The notes beneath the pieces are model-generated. The model saw nothing but the letters and a program-made list of their open reading frames with translations. It did not search any database and was not told the origin of the DNA. DNA of 64,000 nt. Source: Numida meleagris. Lineage: Eukaryota > Chordata > Aves > Galliformes > Numididae. Below, piece after piece: positions 39,795-52,300 of the stretch. Both the position numbers and the translations under genes were made by a program. The stretch covers positions 63,900,252 to 63,964,251 of the forward strand of contig NC_034413.1 of NCBI RefSeq assembly GCF_002078875.1. The letters run 5' to 3'. Positions within the stretch are counted from its first letter, which is position 1. Every line of letters begins with the position of its first letter.

Positions 39795-42700
39795 CAACAG
39801 GATCCCAGACAAACTCAAAACAAAAGTTTGTACAGAGGCAGTGGCAAGGGCTGCACCTTGTCCAGAGGAAATAGAACACAGGTGGGTTTGCAGCAAAGCA
39901 TCTCTTAATTTTTACTGTGTCACTGAGCCATGATATTACCATTCCTTAAGTGCCAACAAAAGCACAACCAGGCTGATAATAAAGCTGCCTCAGAACCAGG
40001 AAGGAGAAGCAACCATTCCAAGCATCCTACAGCAGTACCTCCAGGCAGGGCATGTGCCTCATCCAACACCTCCACTGCCTGAAAAGAAGTGGGCAACATA
40101 TTACAAGTTCATTCACTTCAAAGTGTACCACTGTTGCCTGCATGTGGGATTTAAGTGAGGAACCAAGCCTACTTGGAGAGCAAGTTACATAGCTGCTCAG
40201 CTACCACAAGTCAGGCAGGAAGCAAATCAGCTAACACCTGAGCCCTGTGTTTTGATTTAAAGTAGAAATTATTACAGTCATTCTCAAAAGACTGATCAGT
40301 TTGAGGTGCTGGGCAGAGGTGTTAGTTAGTAAGCAACCAGGCATGGAAAGAAGTTCTGGAGAACAATCACGTACGAGTTGGTATGTTCCTGAGAAAGGCT
40401 CAGCAGATGAGTTGCAGCTGGAAGGGGGAACAAGCTGGGAGGCTCAGCCTTCACCCACAGAGGGGCCACACAAGTAACAATTCCTCCTCGCAGGGTTCCC
40501 CACTTCTGCATCCTCCTGGCAGAACGCATGATTCAGCAGGAATGGAGCAGGGTGGTGGCTGCAGGAATGTCAGATGAGCAGCGCTCCCTTCCAGTCACTG
40601 AACTCCTGCCCGATGGGGTGGCAAAGGGAAAGCGTGCTTCTCTAGAAGAGTGCACACAATCTCCTCAGCAGTCTTGCAGAAAACCTGCGAGCCAGCAGCC
40701 CAGTGTCTCCCAGAAACCGAGCAACTTTCATTGTCTCCACGCAGAGCACTTCAGATCTTAAAGCCACGCATGTACTAAGCAGTCTACCACCAAGAAAAAT
40801 TATTCATCTTCCCCAGAACTTTCTACTGGACCAACATCTCTTTTCTTCTGCTCTTGATGTCAGCAGCAGGAGACAACTCCTGACTACAAATGCTGTGCTA
40901 CAGATGAGCCAGCAGAGCAGCCTGCTCCACTTCAAATCCACATAGGCACCACTGCAGGCAACAAAATGAAGTCTCAAATCTTTCTCCCAGGAAGAAAAGT
41001 CTTTTTATAAATATTCCTTTAACTCTGCTTTAGGAAGAGATATTCTTACTCGTTTGCTACATGTCCATCATGACATATCTTCCCTGAACAGGTATTTTTA
41101 TTAATCTTTTTTTTCTCCCCATTATCTAAAAGACAGACCTCTCTTGGATGGTGTTGGCAACGGAGAAAAGATACTAATGGGAGGATGGTCATGTATTACT
41201 TTCCAAATATGCTGAAGCAGTGACTTTCATGAAAGCCTTCTGGGAGCATCCCCTGAGCCTGGGTCCCTTGCTGCAGGGCTTGGCACATATAGAAGTGAAC
41301 TATTTTCCCCTGGCTGCCCACTCTCTCTCGTCACCCTGCCAAGTGCCTTACCACTAGGCAGAAGATGGTAACTCACGCAGCATTTCAAGTTGCAATATTT
41401 CTCTTTGGTGCTTCCTATGTTTCTCAGAACTCTGCTGCCAGATGCCAACATGGATCCAAGCCAGCCTTAGAAGTATGGAAATATGAACTGCCAGAGAAGT
41501 AATGATTAAATAATTAATTAAAGAAACAGGAATCAGACGCAAAAAAATGTTTGAGGTAACATTACTTCAAAAACCTGTCTCGATTAGTATTCCGTATGAA
41601 TCCCTGAGATTGTATACATTTCCAAATATTAAGATTATGAAAACTTCGGAAAGATGATGAATATTAGAAGCTTTCACAGTGGCCTTTTTCTGAATACAGA
41701 AAAAAGGAGATATGTGAGGCTGTTTTGCCTTTTTTTTTTCCCCTCCTTCCTCCCCCCTGCAGCATTTGCAAGTGTTCATGTACTTTCCTGGAAATAATTC
41801 CCTTTTTGCAAGCCATCAGAAGTCAGTCCCGTTCCAGGGTTAACAGCCAATTCTCGGCAGAAAATAAAGAAAAAACAGAGAGACCTGAAGATTCAGGCTT
41901 ATCTCACTTCAGAAAGCTGTATGTTACAGCATGCATTTTCACAAGAATATTAACAGGGTTTAGGTTATATTTTTACTGCTTCTTGAAGAACATAGTAGAC
42001 TGGATTCAGATTTCAATTCCAACTCCGGAGTAGCAGTACCAAAATCAAAGGAAATAATTCCAGCACAGATGAAACTCAAACTGAGCCCGTTTTTAACTTC
42101 AGCAGAGCAATGCCCTGTGTATCACCAGGTTCAAGTAAGAGGGTCACTCAAATATAAGTTTCCAAGACAATGACAAATTCCTCTTGCTGCATCTCACCTT
42201 GTAACAAGATCAACAGTTTCCAGACTGAAAATGACACGTTTTATAGAAAAGATGGAGGGGGCTCCACTGAAAGGCTTGTTACAAAAAGGACTGTCCCCTC
42301 CTTGACCAGGGCTTTGCTGGTGGTGGGACACGCTGATTGCTTCAGGCACAGAAGCAGGGGATTGAGACCAAAGGTAGGACTAAAAATAGATCATTTTCTG
42401 AAGCTGTACCCTTCATAATCCCTCAAAGCTGCTCCTGCTCCGGTTGAGTAAACCCCAAAACCTTCCAGGACTGAAGACTCTTTAATTCTGTAAGCTCTTT
42501 TCATACAGTACTTGAACAAAGAACGCTTCTGTAGCAGCCACTTCTTTATCAGCTTTTCCTAGCATCTTAAAGTGCTCTCACCCTAAATTTTGTGCATCTC
42601 TCAAGATAAATGAACTACCCCTCGGGAATTTAGACAATAGAAAACTGCCTTACAATTTCTTCAATCCCTCTGAGAATTAATGCACCTTTATTTGAACAAG

Positions 42701-43611
42701 TAACTGTTATTGCATGGTAAATATGGATTACTAGGTACCCATCATAATAATGAACCAAGCTTTGCTCAGTATTAATATTCTATTTTGAAAATATAGGTTT
42801 TTTTTCTGTGTAAGCTTCAGTGAAGCTTCAGCGCTCTGTCTGAATCTTTCTGCACTCCAACCTTGCTTACGGTCTGAAAGCAGCTCCAAAGCTTCTCACT
42901 AAACACTCACTGAGTGATGCTTTCCGTGCACATATCACAAAGTTGAAAAATTACTTTCAACATTTACACTCACCCCTTTTCATTAGTTTTACATATAACC
43001 TTATCTGGTACACAGTATTCAAAAAAAAAGAAAACAACCTTAGTAATCACCTCTAACTGTTCCCGGGGCTATTATTTGGACTAAAGAGAGCTCCCCTTTC
43101 TAAAAATGAACCATCCCTGGAGGCATCATGCAGAGAAAGTCCTCTAACAGTAGTGTCCACCTGCACTCCTTACACTTTTTTTTTTTACTCTAATCTTCCT
43201 GCTTTTTTCCTTATCGTTCTGTTGCCTTTCTACATTTTCCTGTACCCTAATACACTTCTGCAGTAAATTGTTCCTGTCCTCATCCATCAAATATTTACAG
43301 ACAAAGCTGTCTTAAAGCACTGCCTACTGAAGTCATTTTTCCTATGAACACACCATATTTGCCTGAATTCTTAAATATACCTTTGCTTCCCACTCAGGAT
43401 TAACCCTTCCTACCTAATGACCATGCAGTCAGCGTTTATGAATCATAACAAACACCTCCGTATCTGCATGAACTACCAACCCTCTACTAAGGACCCTGCA
43501 GGGCAGAACTAAGTATTTCAGAAGTAAAATACAAAAATAAATTCTTCATATTCTCCCATTTACAGCAGAAGCAAAAGCACCCAACCAACCTGAGCCAGTT
43601 CCAGTACAGCT

Positions 43612-43690
43612 CTATAGGCTATATATATATACACACATACACACACTATAGGCTATATATATACACACACATAGATACACACAGATATTA
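43612..43690. repeat. Compound TA/CA microsatellite with a 34-bp tandem duplication
   Basis: CTATAGGCT followed by a TA run and a CA run occurs twice, starting at 43612 and 43646. A degenerate CA/GATA-like tail follows (ATAGATACACACAGAT). The period is therefore 34 bp with two copies. This is probably slippage or unequal exchange within a (TA)n(CA)n microsatellite and should be length-polymorphic. Confidence 0.85.
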
Positions 43691-44023
43691 CACACTCTGA
43701 GCACGGGAAACTAACAATACTGCCCCAGACATCCCTTACTCAGCCAAGACAAGTGACAGAGGTCTCCTGAATCCTTCCCTTCAGCTATATTATTTGCTGT
43801 AATTTCTGTAATGAATATTCCTCCTCTCCCTTCTCTAATGCTTTATTAACGTATTAGTTACTGAAAAACGCTTTATAGGCCAACATCAGTCTTCAAATTA
43901 ACATAGAATACATGTAATTTTTCTAGCTCCTGATGACTCCGTTGGCTTTTACTCTCTTTTCTGTGTGCCTCAGTGTTTGCACTGGGCTCATTATAGAAAG
44001 CACCTGTTCAGTCCCAAGCCAAA

Positions 44024-44088
44024 GAGTCACTGAATTTAGAAAAGATCTTCAAGATCACTAAGTCCATCAAGTGCAACCATCAATACAT
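44024..44088 (-). mobile_element. Very short CR1 LINE 3' end relic
   Basis: GAGTCACTGAATTTAGAAAA followed by GATCTTCAAGATCACTAAGT and a CCATC-CAACCATC end resembles the terminal 60-70 bases of CR1 in reverse complement (consensus pattern: hit of GGAAAAGACC-AAGATCATC-AGTCCAACC). The orientation is minus. It is too short to place in a subfamily. Confidence 0.72.
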
Positions 44089-46081
44089 AAAATGAATACA
44101 AATGTGGCTGAACAAGCAGCCAAAATTGTAGCTACCAGTTTTATGAAGAACTACAGCTTCCTAACAAGAAACACAAGACTAGAAAACAAATTTATTATTT
44201 TGAAAGATTAATACAAAACACAGTAGAAATGAAAAGCATCAACAAAACATCACCAGTTGTGAAGTTAGTAAATCTGTATTAATAAAGCCTGTGTTACTTA
44301 ACACAAAATGGTGCAGTAAGGTGCTTTATATGTTTAATTACGATCTTAAAAAGTAGAAAATCTGAAAACTTCCTCAAATTATTTATAACCATTCCTTCTG
44401 ATTATTTAGCAGTGTTCCTTAATTTAAACGAAACAATATTGAGTGTTATGGATAAGAATGTTTATAGCACTAATGCATTCTTTAAAACAGCCCTAGAAGT
44501 TTAAGATACACATCACAATCATTGTCAGGATGTACAAAAGAAGCCTGCCGATCTGCACTCAACAAGCCTGTATTTGCCAATTGTTATATAATATCACCAG
44601 CACTTCTGCATAAGGTTCACTGATGCCAGAATAGTACTCAGAGACAAGATAATATTCATCAATTTAATGGAGAGGTACTCACATCACCAGTGGTAGAGCC
44701 TTCACCAAGTCTTCCTTACTGGTGGTAGCTGGCCAGCAGCATCCACACCACTCCTTTAGCATAGGGGCTACACACATGTATCACTCACACAAACAAGGTC
44801 CAGCTGCAGAGCAGCTTCCCACAAACAAGTTAGAGCTGTGTGTAGGAGCACAGGACACCTAGTGCAAACTAGTACTAAAGCATTTAGCATTTAAAAAAAA
44901 AAATTACCAAAAGTCCAATGAGCACAATTTTACAAAAAAAGAAAACTAATCTGGTGTAGGTGACCCTTCAGGAAACCATTCAGAAATCCCATTCCTTGTA
45001 AGAAACCAGGGATTTTTTTTTTCTTTTCCAAATTTCATTTCACTATTGTTCCGTTTTCTGACAATTTTGCACAACATTCTTCTGAATGAATATTGTATTT
45101 CTACTGACTGCTTCCCTCCATCTTTTAAGTAAGGAAAAAATACCATTTTCGATGAACCAGTATGCTGCATTAATTTTGCAAAAGTGTTCCAGCTAGAGAG
45201 GTTCAAATTAGTATACAGCCCCACAGCACACATTGCATAAAACTACAATAAGATACATCACTGAACTAACCTGCCTACAACACTGTGTTCTCCTCCTGCT
45301 GCCATCTCAAGACCAAAATTTGGCACCCTGGAAGATGAGTGTAAAGCTGTTAAAATTGACACAGCGTTCAGAATATTCGGAGTTTGCTGAGATAAAAACA
45401 GGCACGAGCTTTGCTGGCAGCAGTGGAACAGTAAATGCCTTCCCACTGGCTGATGAAACCATCAACAAGAGTGAGCTCTAGTACGATAAATGAGGTCACT
45501 GTTTGCAACTCCCTGCCAGCTTGCTGGCTGAAGAAAACACTATTCGTCAGTAAACTGAAAGCAAAACATACTGCACTACAAAGCTGTTCATAAGTCTTTA
45601 CTCACGTCTTCCAAAGATGAACAAAGAAAAAAGATTTTAATTCAGAAACACTTCCTGTATGCCTCTTAACTATTATAAAGATTATATTCATTTAGCCACT
45701 GCATACAATGTAAAATAGAATAGTAATGACAAAGTAAGCAGGATAAATCAGGGAAAAAAAAAGTCTCAAAATAAACGCAAAAACAGTGGCTGTACCACTG
45801 CTTCTTACCTAGCTTCTCCAGAGATGTGCTGCAAATTCTCAGAGGTCCTGTATGTATAGGGTGCCATTAATTCTCACGCAGCACGCTCATCACGTTAATT
45901 AGCCTCAACAAATAGCTCTGCCCCAGGGCTTAGGGCAGTCCTTTCATGCCCAATCTGACTGCACTGAGGAACTGCTCCAGGAAATGGATTTAAGATTTAA
46001 ATGAGATACCTGCAGTGCAGGCAGCTGTGCTGCAGGAGCTGGCAGTGCCTGGCAGCGGCATGCACCAGCCCAGGGTTTCCT

Positions 46082-46206
46082 GTGTTCAAGAAACGTTTAG
46101 ACGCTGTGTTGAGAGACATGGTTTAGTGGAGTTATATTGGTGGTAGGTGGATGGTTGGACTGGATGATCTTGTAGGTCTTTTCCAACCTTGCTAATTCTG
46201 TGAGTC
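46082..46206 (+). mobile_element. CR1 LINE 3' end fragment, plus strand
   Basis: The plus strand reads directly as CR1 3' UTR. A TTCAAGAAACGTTTAGACGC start is followed by a GACATGGTTTAGTGG block and GGTTGGACTGGATGATCTTG. AGGTCTTTTCCAACCTTGCT comes next, and the end is an ATTCTGTGA relic of the terminal repeat. This is the only recognised CR1 copy in the window in the plus orientation, opposite to DPP10 transcription. Confidence 0.9.
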
Positions 46207-48190
46207 CCCGGGGACACCAGATCTTGGCATTTCAAAGCCTTCCACCAACCTGAGGCTTAAGCTCCCTTTTGTTACCACCTAAAGAACAGATGCATGAGAT
46301 AGCTCATGCCAGGCCATCTGACAGACAACAACAAAATCTTTAATTTCATTCATTTTTAATTAGGCTTTGTCAATAAGGAACCCTGACTGCACTTTATACA
46401 CTCCCTACAATTGCCATATGCAAGATTGGCCCTGAATATCCTCATCAATTCTAGTCTCACTTTGAAAAACAAAGTCTCAGCACCAGGAATTAAATGCATA
46501 AAAAATGAACACAGGAATGACCACACATAGCGCTTGGTCCCTTTAAAAACTGCTTCTGTACAAACAGATGAAAGAGGTACTGCAGAAGAGTACAACTGAG
46601 GATGGTTTGACAAGCCTTTAGGGGAAAAGCACCTGCAGAGAAGAGCAGCCTGCAAAAACAAGGGAAGAAAGCAAGAGACCATGCATGAAAACAGGCCTCT
46701 TCACCACTGAAAGCAACAACTAACCTAGACCTATGGAGAGCAGAAACAGTGGACAAACTTTTTCGGCCCACTAAATTAAACCAGAGTCTCAATGCCATCT
46801 CTCGTCCCTAGATGGCATCTTCACTTTTTTTCTTTCCGGACTGAGTTCACAAAGATTCCTTAGCCCAGTCCTTGCTGTTTTCAAGAAATGTAAAGGTCTT
46901 ACAAGAAACCATGAGTGCTCCTAAAGGGCTGATCAAAAATCTGCCACATGCACAAAGCCATGTCTATCCATTTCTGCAGAAGAAAACTTTCAGAACAGAA
47001 ATGCCGATAATATATCAAATATGTTTCTGAACACCTCCAGCATGACTTCAAATGTTCTCTCCCACTAGGAAATCCTGTCACTGAGCTCCATGTTTCAGCT
47101 CTAGGTTAAATATGCCCCAGAAACATGTAAATTAGGAGCATCATTAATTTGAAGATCTACAGGCCTGCAAAGAGCAGACACCAGTGCATGGGGCACACAC
47201 CAGGCTGGCAGACAAGCAGCTCCATGCAGCTCCTTCCACGCTACGATGATGCAGATTTATACATAAATAACCCACTGCAGATCCTAATTTTAAGAACACA
47301 TTAAATACTCAAGGCTTCCTTGCACACAGTGCAGCAGAAGTTGGTTCCCTGTGGCTCTCACGCAGCACAAGTGCCATCATCTATGCCCCCACCTCGGCAG
47401 GCCCACACTGGTCGGCCTGAATGTGGGACTGAGAGAAGGCCTGGGGCTTCAAACGGCTCAGCAATGCCACGCTGTTATTTTTCTCAAATTATCCTAGTTT
47501 TTCACAGAATATTATCTGGTCTTAGTGTTCTTGTGTCTGTGAGGACAGAGGCCTACACACAGCCTGAAGGCCTGCTGACCAAGGCTGCTGCATGGGGTCA
47601 GTTCAGGCCAGTGCACGTCATGAGGGAACAATTCTGAGGAAACCAGAACTGGTACATGGAAAAGATGAACAATTTTCCAGAGGGAAACCAAACACAACAA
47701 CAACATAAGAAAGTTAAGAAATGTCTGCATCCAAAACAAAGACAATTTTTGTAGCATTTCTCTTTCTGAATATGCCAGCCCCGTAGCTGGACAGGTGGAG
47801 AGTGATGCCCAGTGAGGACCTCTCAGGAAAGAATGCTTGGTGAAACAACTAAGTCTTATTCCACCTTTGGCCTGAAACTCAACTAACAACATACCGTACC
47901 AGCTGAAGCTGTCCTGCAGGCATCATTGAGAAACGTTTTAGAAATACATGTTTTGCAAATATCTCTCATCAGAATCTTCTTTTCATGCATAAAGGTGCTA
48001 TTGTGATTTAACCAGGTGAACTTTAGAATTACCTGTGATATGTTTTTTACACAATTCTCAAGGACAGTGTAGAACTTTAGAAATTAGGCTGTGCTTGATT
48101 GTTATCACTTTCTGTAGAGAATCTTGTATTTTAAAAGGGCAAGAAGTCTATAAATCATGAAAATTAATCAAGCATTTATCTGACTACAAG

Positions 48191-48219
48191 TCTTTTTTTT
48201 TTTCCTTTTTTTTTCTTTT
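48191..48219. repeat. Pyrimidine-rich T tract
   Basis: A tract of about 29 bases is almost entirely T with a central CC and one further C. It could be a poly-A tail relic of a minus-strand retroposed sequence, but no source transcript was recognised on its left flank, so it is recorded only as a simple repeat. Confidence 0.75.
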
Positions 48220-49320
48220 GAGAGAAAAGTACAGGTAGGTTGTGTCTCCAATATGACATGACTGAAAAAAACATGAGAAAACCACTGTACTGGGAAGGAG
48301 TAGTCACTCCTTAACTGCTGTCAGCAGTATCAGGGCTATGTTCTCTGCCCAGTTCCATCCCATAATGTTCCTGCTCAGTCACAGCCCTCATGTAGCAGAA
48401 ATACCCACCTTCCCCCTCCTATATCTTTATCCTAATCTTGCACACAGCTATGGGGCCGCCTCTGTGATGGAGCAATGAGAAGCAAGGCACAAGCTATTTG
48501 CCAGTGTGGCAACATGCACAGAGACATGGTCCACGTGGACCAGTTTTACTGACTTCAGCCACCTGAGAGTGAACCTGGCTTTGAACCTCACCAAAAAGCA
48601 CACATGTAACAAAGAAGAGCTTGCTTCAACAAGTTGATGAAAACACTGGGGAAAAAAATAATGCTGTCTTGCAGCTGATGATTCAAGGAGAACTGTAACT
48701 CTTTTGTCTTTCCCTTCTACAAGCTGAAGAAGTGCTACAGTGATGATTTCCACTCTTTTCATGTGATAACTAAAGCAGAAAACAATACAGTTATCAGCTT
48801 GAGCAATGCATTAAGGAAAAAATTATTCCTCCATCACCTCTATGGTGGAAAATATAATACTAATATAATACTTGCACTACAAGGTTTAACTGTGGATCTC
48901 CAAGCAGATTCAGGGTCTTGGAACAAGCCTCAGAGATGTCTGTGTGCTGCATGTTCTATCCTCACTACAGCAAAGTCCATTAACAAGGTCAGCAAACAAA
49001 CCAAGTACAGCAGCGTCTTTACTCAACACCACCCAAGGCTCTTGGTACAAAGAGAAATGAATTCTTATGCTGATCCACACATACACTTTTCTGAACAGCC
49101 TGCAGGTTGTTTTTTAAAAACACACACTACAAAGGTCTTCTTTTTCTTGTCCACAATTACAAACCATTAATCTTTGTCAATCAACATTGTGTAAGGTTTA
49201 CATGCTCTGACACCTAGACACACTGATATAATGCCACTTTCTCTCTTGGGAAATGGCAGCCTGAGCTAGATATGAAATAATGACATAATTCCCATAAGTT
49301 GCCACAATTATGCTGGCCCT

Positions 49321-49365
49321 GCTTGGGTATAAATAAGGCTTGAAGTAGCTGCCATGACATTCAGG
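49321..49365 (+). promoter_or_regulatory. TATA-box-like core promoter candidate (antisense to DPP10)
   Basis: GGGTATAAATAAGG at 49325-49338 is a near-ideal TATA box, with TATAAATA at 49328-49335 flanked by G/C as in real promoters. A start about 25-30 bases downstream would fall in a CATTCAGG stretch near 49358-49364. The next ATG (about 49387) is followed after eight bases by CAGGTACTG, which resembles a splice donor. There is no CpG island and no recognised downstream gene, so this is a motif-level candidate only. Confidence 0.2.
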
Positions 49366-52300
49366 CAGCAGTCACTTCTTACAGTAATGGTTCGCAGGTA
49401 CTGCAGACCAGCCCATCTCCCTGCCAGCTAGGTCTGTCTTGCATAGTTCCTCTTTGAACTGAAGTTTCTTATGTTTGCTCTCCATTTCAAAAGGAAAAGC
49501 AGGGAAACATCTGAAGAAAACCCAGTTTTATTTTATGCTTAAGAAATGTTTATAAAAATTGTTTCTGATAATGCAATTTTAATAGCCACCAACAAAAAAG
49601 AAACACTGTATTTCAGATTTAATCCACATATACCGGGATCTGAAATCACTTGGCCATGCTGGGATCCAAACTCATTTCAGCATCATTACAGACATTTAAT
49701 TTACTAGGCTTCCCCCTATAATTAACAGTCTGACCTGAATTGTTCCATAGAAATACCTAAAACTTGTCTCATCTTCCCCGCTGATTGAAGTACTTCATCT
49801 AAAGCCTTAAAGTCAGGCTGGAAGACTTCAAAATTAAAAAGAAATTAAAATAAACCCTAAAGAATAAAAAGCAACCCAGAAATCTACAATAGGAGACTAT
49901 CTGCTTTAAAACGCAGATTGAAACATATCTTAATGCCCGTGCATTAAAATATGTTAAAAAATAGAATCAATTTTATAGTTTAATGAAGCAGATGGGTGGT
50001 GTGTGCTGTTTTCTATGCACAAGAGCTCAATCAAAGCAAAACAACATCTCTGCTGATGTCCGCATGTTGGTAAACTCACAGGATTAATAACGATACAGTC
50101 AGAACAGTAGCATTTTGTTTGAATGAAGTTTGTAAATTAAGATTAATTTTAACAACTCAATGCTTATCTGATAAATAGGACCAGAACTACAGAATATACA
50201 TGTTTCAAACCATTTTCAAGCAGTTATTTGAAAAGGCTTTGTCACAGTGGCATCAAAATTGGTTGCTGTCTACTGGTTTGTAATTGCTCTTGCCTCAAGA
50301 ATGGCTTTCAGGAGACCAGCCACACCAGGATGGATGTTGTGAGCATTTGGCATTTCTGAATATTGATTAGCCACGTTCCACTCCAGAGAAATGAGTCTGC
50401 AAAATCAGTCTGTGACTTTCTTATTAGCTCTTCCAATGGCTGAGAGATGAAACCACACTTTAACATCTGCAGTTCCAAACAGTGCCTAAATCATTGCATT
50501 CACACCCAGAAACACAGTGCCAGCAACGTGCCTGCATCCTGACTACATGCAGTACCAGAGAATACCAAAATTAGCAGGTGATGCTGCAGCATCAGTGATA
50601 CCACTCATGTGCTGAACCACCCTTGCTTTCATACTGGGCAGAGCCCAGCACACTGGCCAGCAACGCAGGAGGAAGAAGCACACATTACATGCGAATAACT
50701 GATGTTTTTATTATGTAAGGTTTCTGAACAGGGAAATGGGATTTAGAGCTTTACCTTAACATCCAGGGATTTGATGACTGGATTAAAGCTTTTTACTCAC
50801 TGTTTTATTCCTCCTCTCAAGACTGGTTATGAGAAGTGTTATTGCTTAGAGGAAAGGGTTATTTGTTCTAAGCTGTACTGCTCAGAGTAAGTGTTAGTAT
50901 AGACCACATCCAGTTTTACCCATTTGGTATCATATACCAAAGGAAATGCTTTGGCAAGGCTAGTTTTTACAAAGCTGTAGCACAATGAATGAGAATACAG
51001 CTATTCTCCAAGCAGCAGGGCTACTTGTAGCTCCATTAATTTCCAAAAAAAAAAAATCAGTAAAATCTGCGACTGAATTTACACAGCACATATCCCAAGA
51101 TGAAGATGTAAGTAAATCTCAACAGTAAGAGTTGCATGTTTATGAGCATTTCTGGTGGGAAGCCCTGTATTTTGGGGAACAATAACATTTTGCGTTTCCA
51201 AATCACCTTTCATTGTAGCATTTCAAACTGCTTCACAAATGTTAACTACCCAAAACGCAAACCTTCTGGGGAAGCAGGTATCATTACATCCAATTACAGT
51301 TTGGTTTGGTATCGCAAATGATTTAGTGCCTTCAAATGTCCAAACTGAACTGCAAGCACTAGCACATCTCTCCAGGGGAGCGACTGCATTTTGAAAGACA
51401 TAAAAAGGATCAGGAGGGGAAGAACAGACACTAGCTGTTATACATGCTAAATATCATAAATCCAGGCATGAAAAGGTTAGTTTTGGTCAGTGGCAAAACT
51501 GTAACACTCAGAATAAACCATCCTGTTTTTCCAGAAACCATGTTCAGAGTTTTAGAATGGGTTGTTGAAGGGCATGCACATCCAAAAAGGAGAAGAGAAA
51601 GCCAGTGTTACAGTTGTGGAAGTGACAGTCTGTTTGCCTTTCAATGACTGCTTTCAGAGGCTTTTTGCAGCCTCTGGCCTCAGTGGCTCATGATAAAGAC
51701 CCTGACTCCATGCCACCCCAGGTTTCTGGGCACTATGGGAAGCAGGAGTACAAGGAGTTGAATACTCGGCATGGCCCAAAAGGACACGAACTTACACTGG
51801 GGTTCAAGATACCAACAGTGGGTAAAGGATAGACTCTCCAAGTCAGTACACACTACTGAACATTGCATAGATAAAGTATTAAAGTAGATAAAGTTACTAG
51901 TACGTGGTACACTAAAGATACTCATTTAAATCCATTCTCTGCATGCATAAAATTTTTACTATTCACCATGAGTTCCTGAGCAAGAAAGATCAGCATGAAA
52001 ATGATCCTACCGTTCAAGTTAAAGGTTTTCAACTACCCTGAAGATACTTCTTTCCCAAACATAGAAGCACACTATCTCTGTTTCCAGTCTGATGGGACTG
52101 TTAGCCAATATTCTATTTATTTAATGCTCCTTTTTTTTTTCCTTCAATCTACTGATTTCAAGTGAATGAAATACTTTTCCCTCTGTGCTCTCACTCTGTA
52201 TGAAAAAATGTTGTCCCCATTTCAGAGACAGCCAATGCAAACGACTGGCAGGTTTGTCACACCACAGCAATTCACTTTCATTTTAGAAAAACTGAAACAG

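Noticed and set aside
47320..47637. 105-codon plus-strand frame in a GC-richer patch, considered as an alternative first exon or promoter
   Set aside because: It is on the opposite strand to DPP10, CG dinucleotides are still sparse, and no known domain or DPP10 N-terminus is visible.
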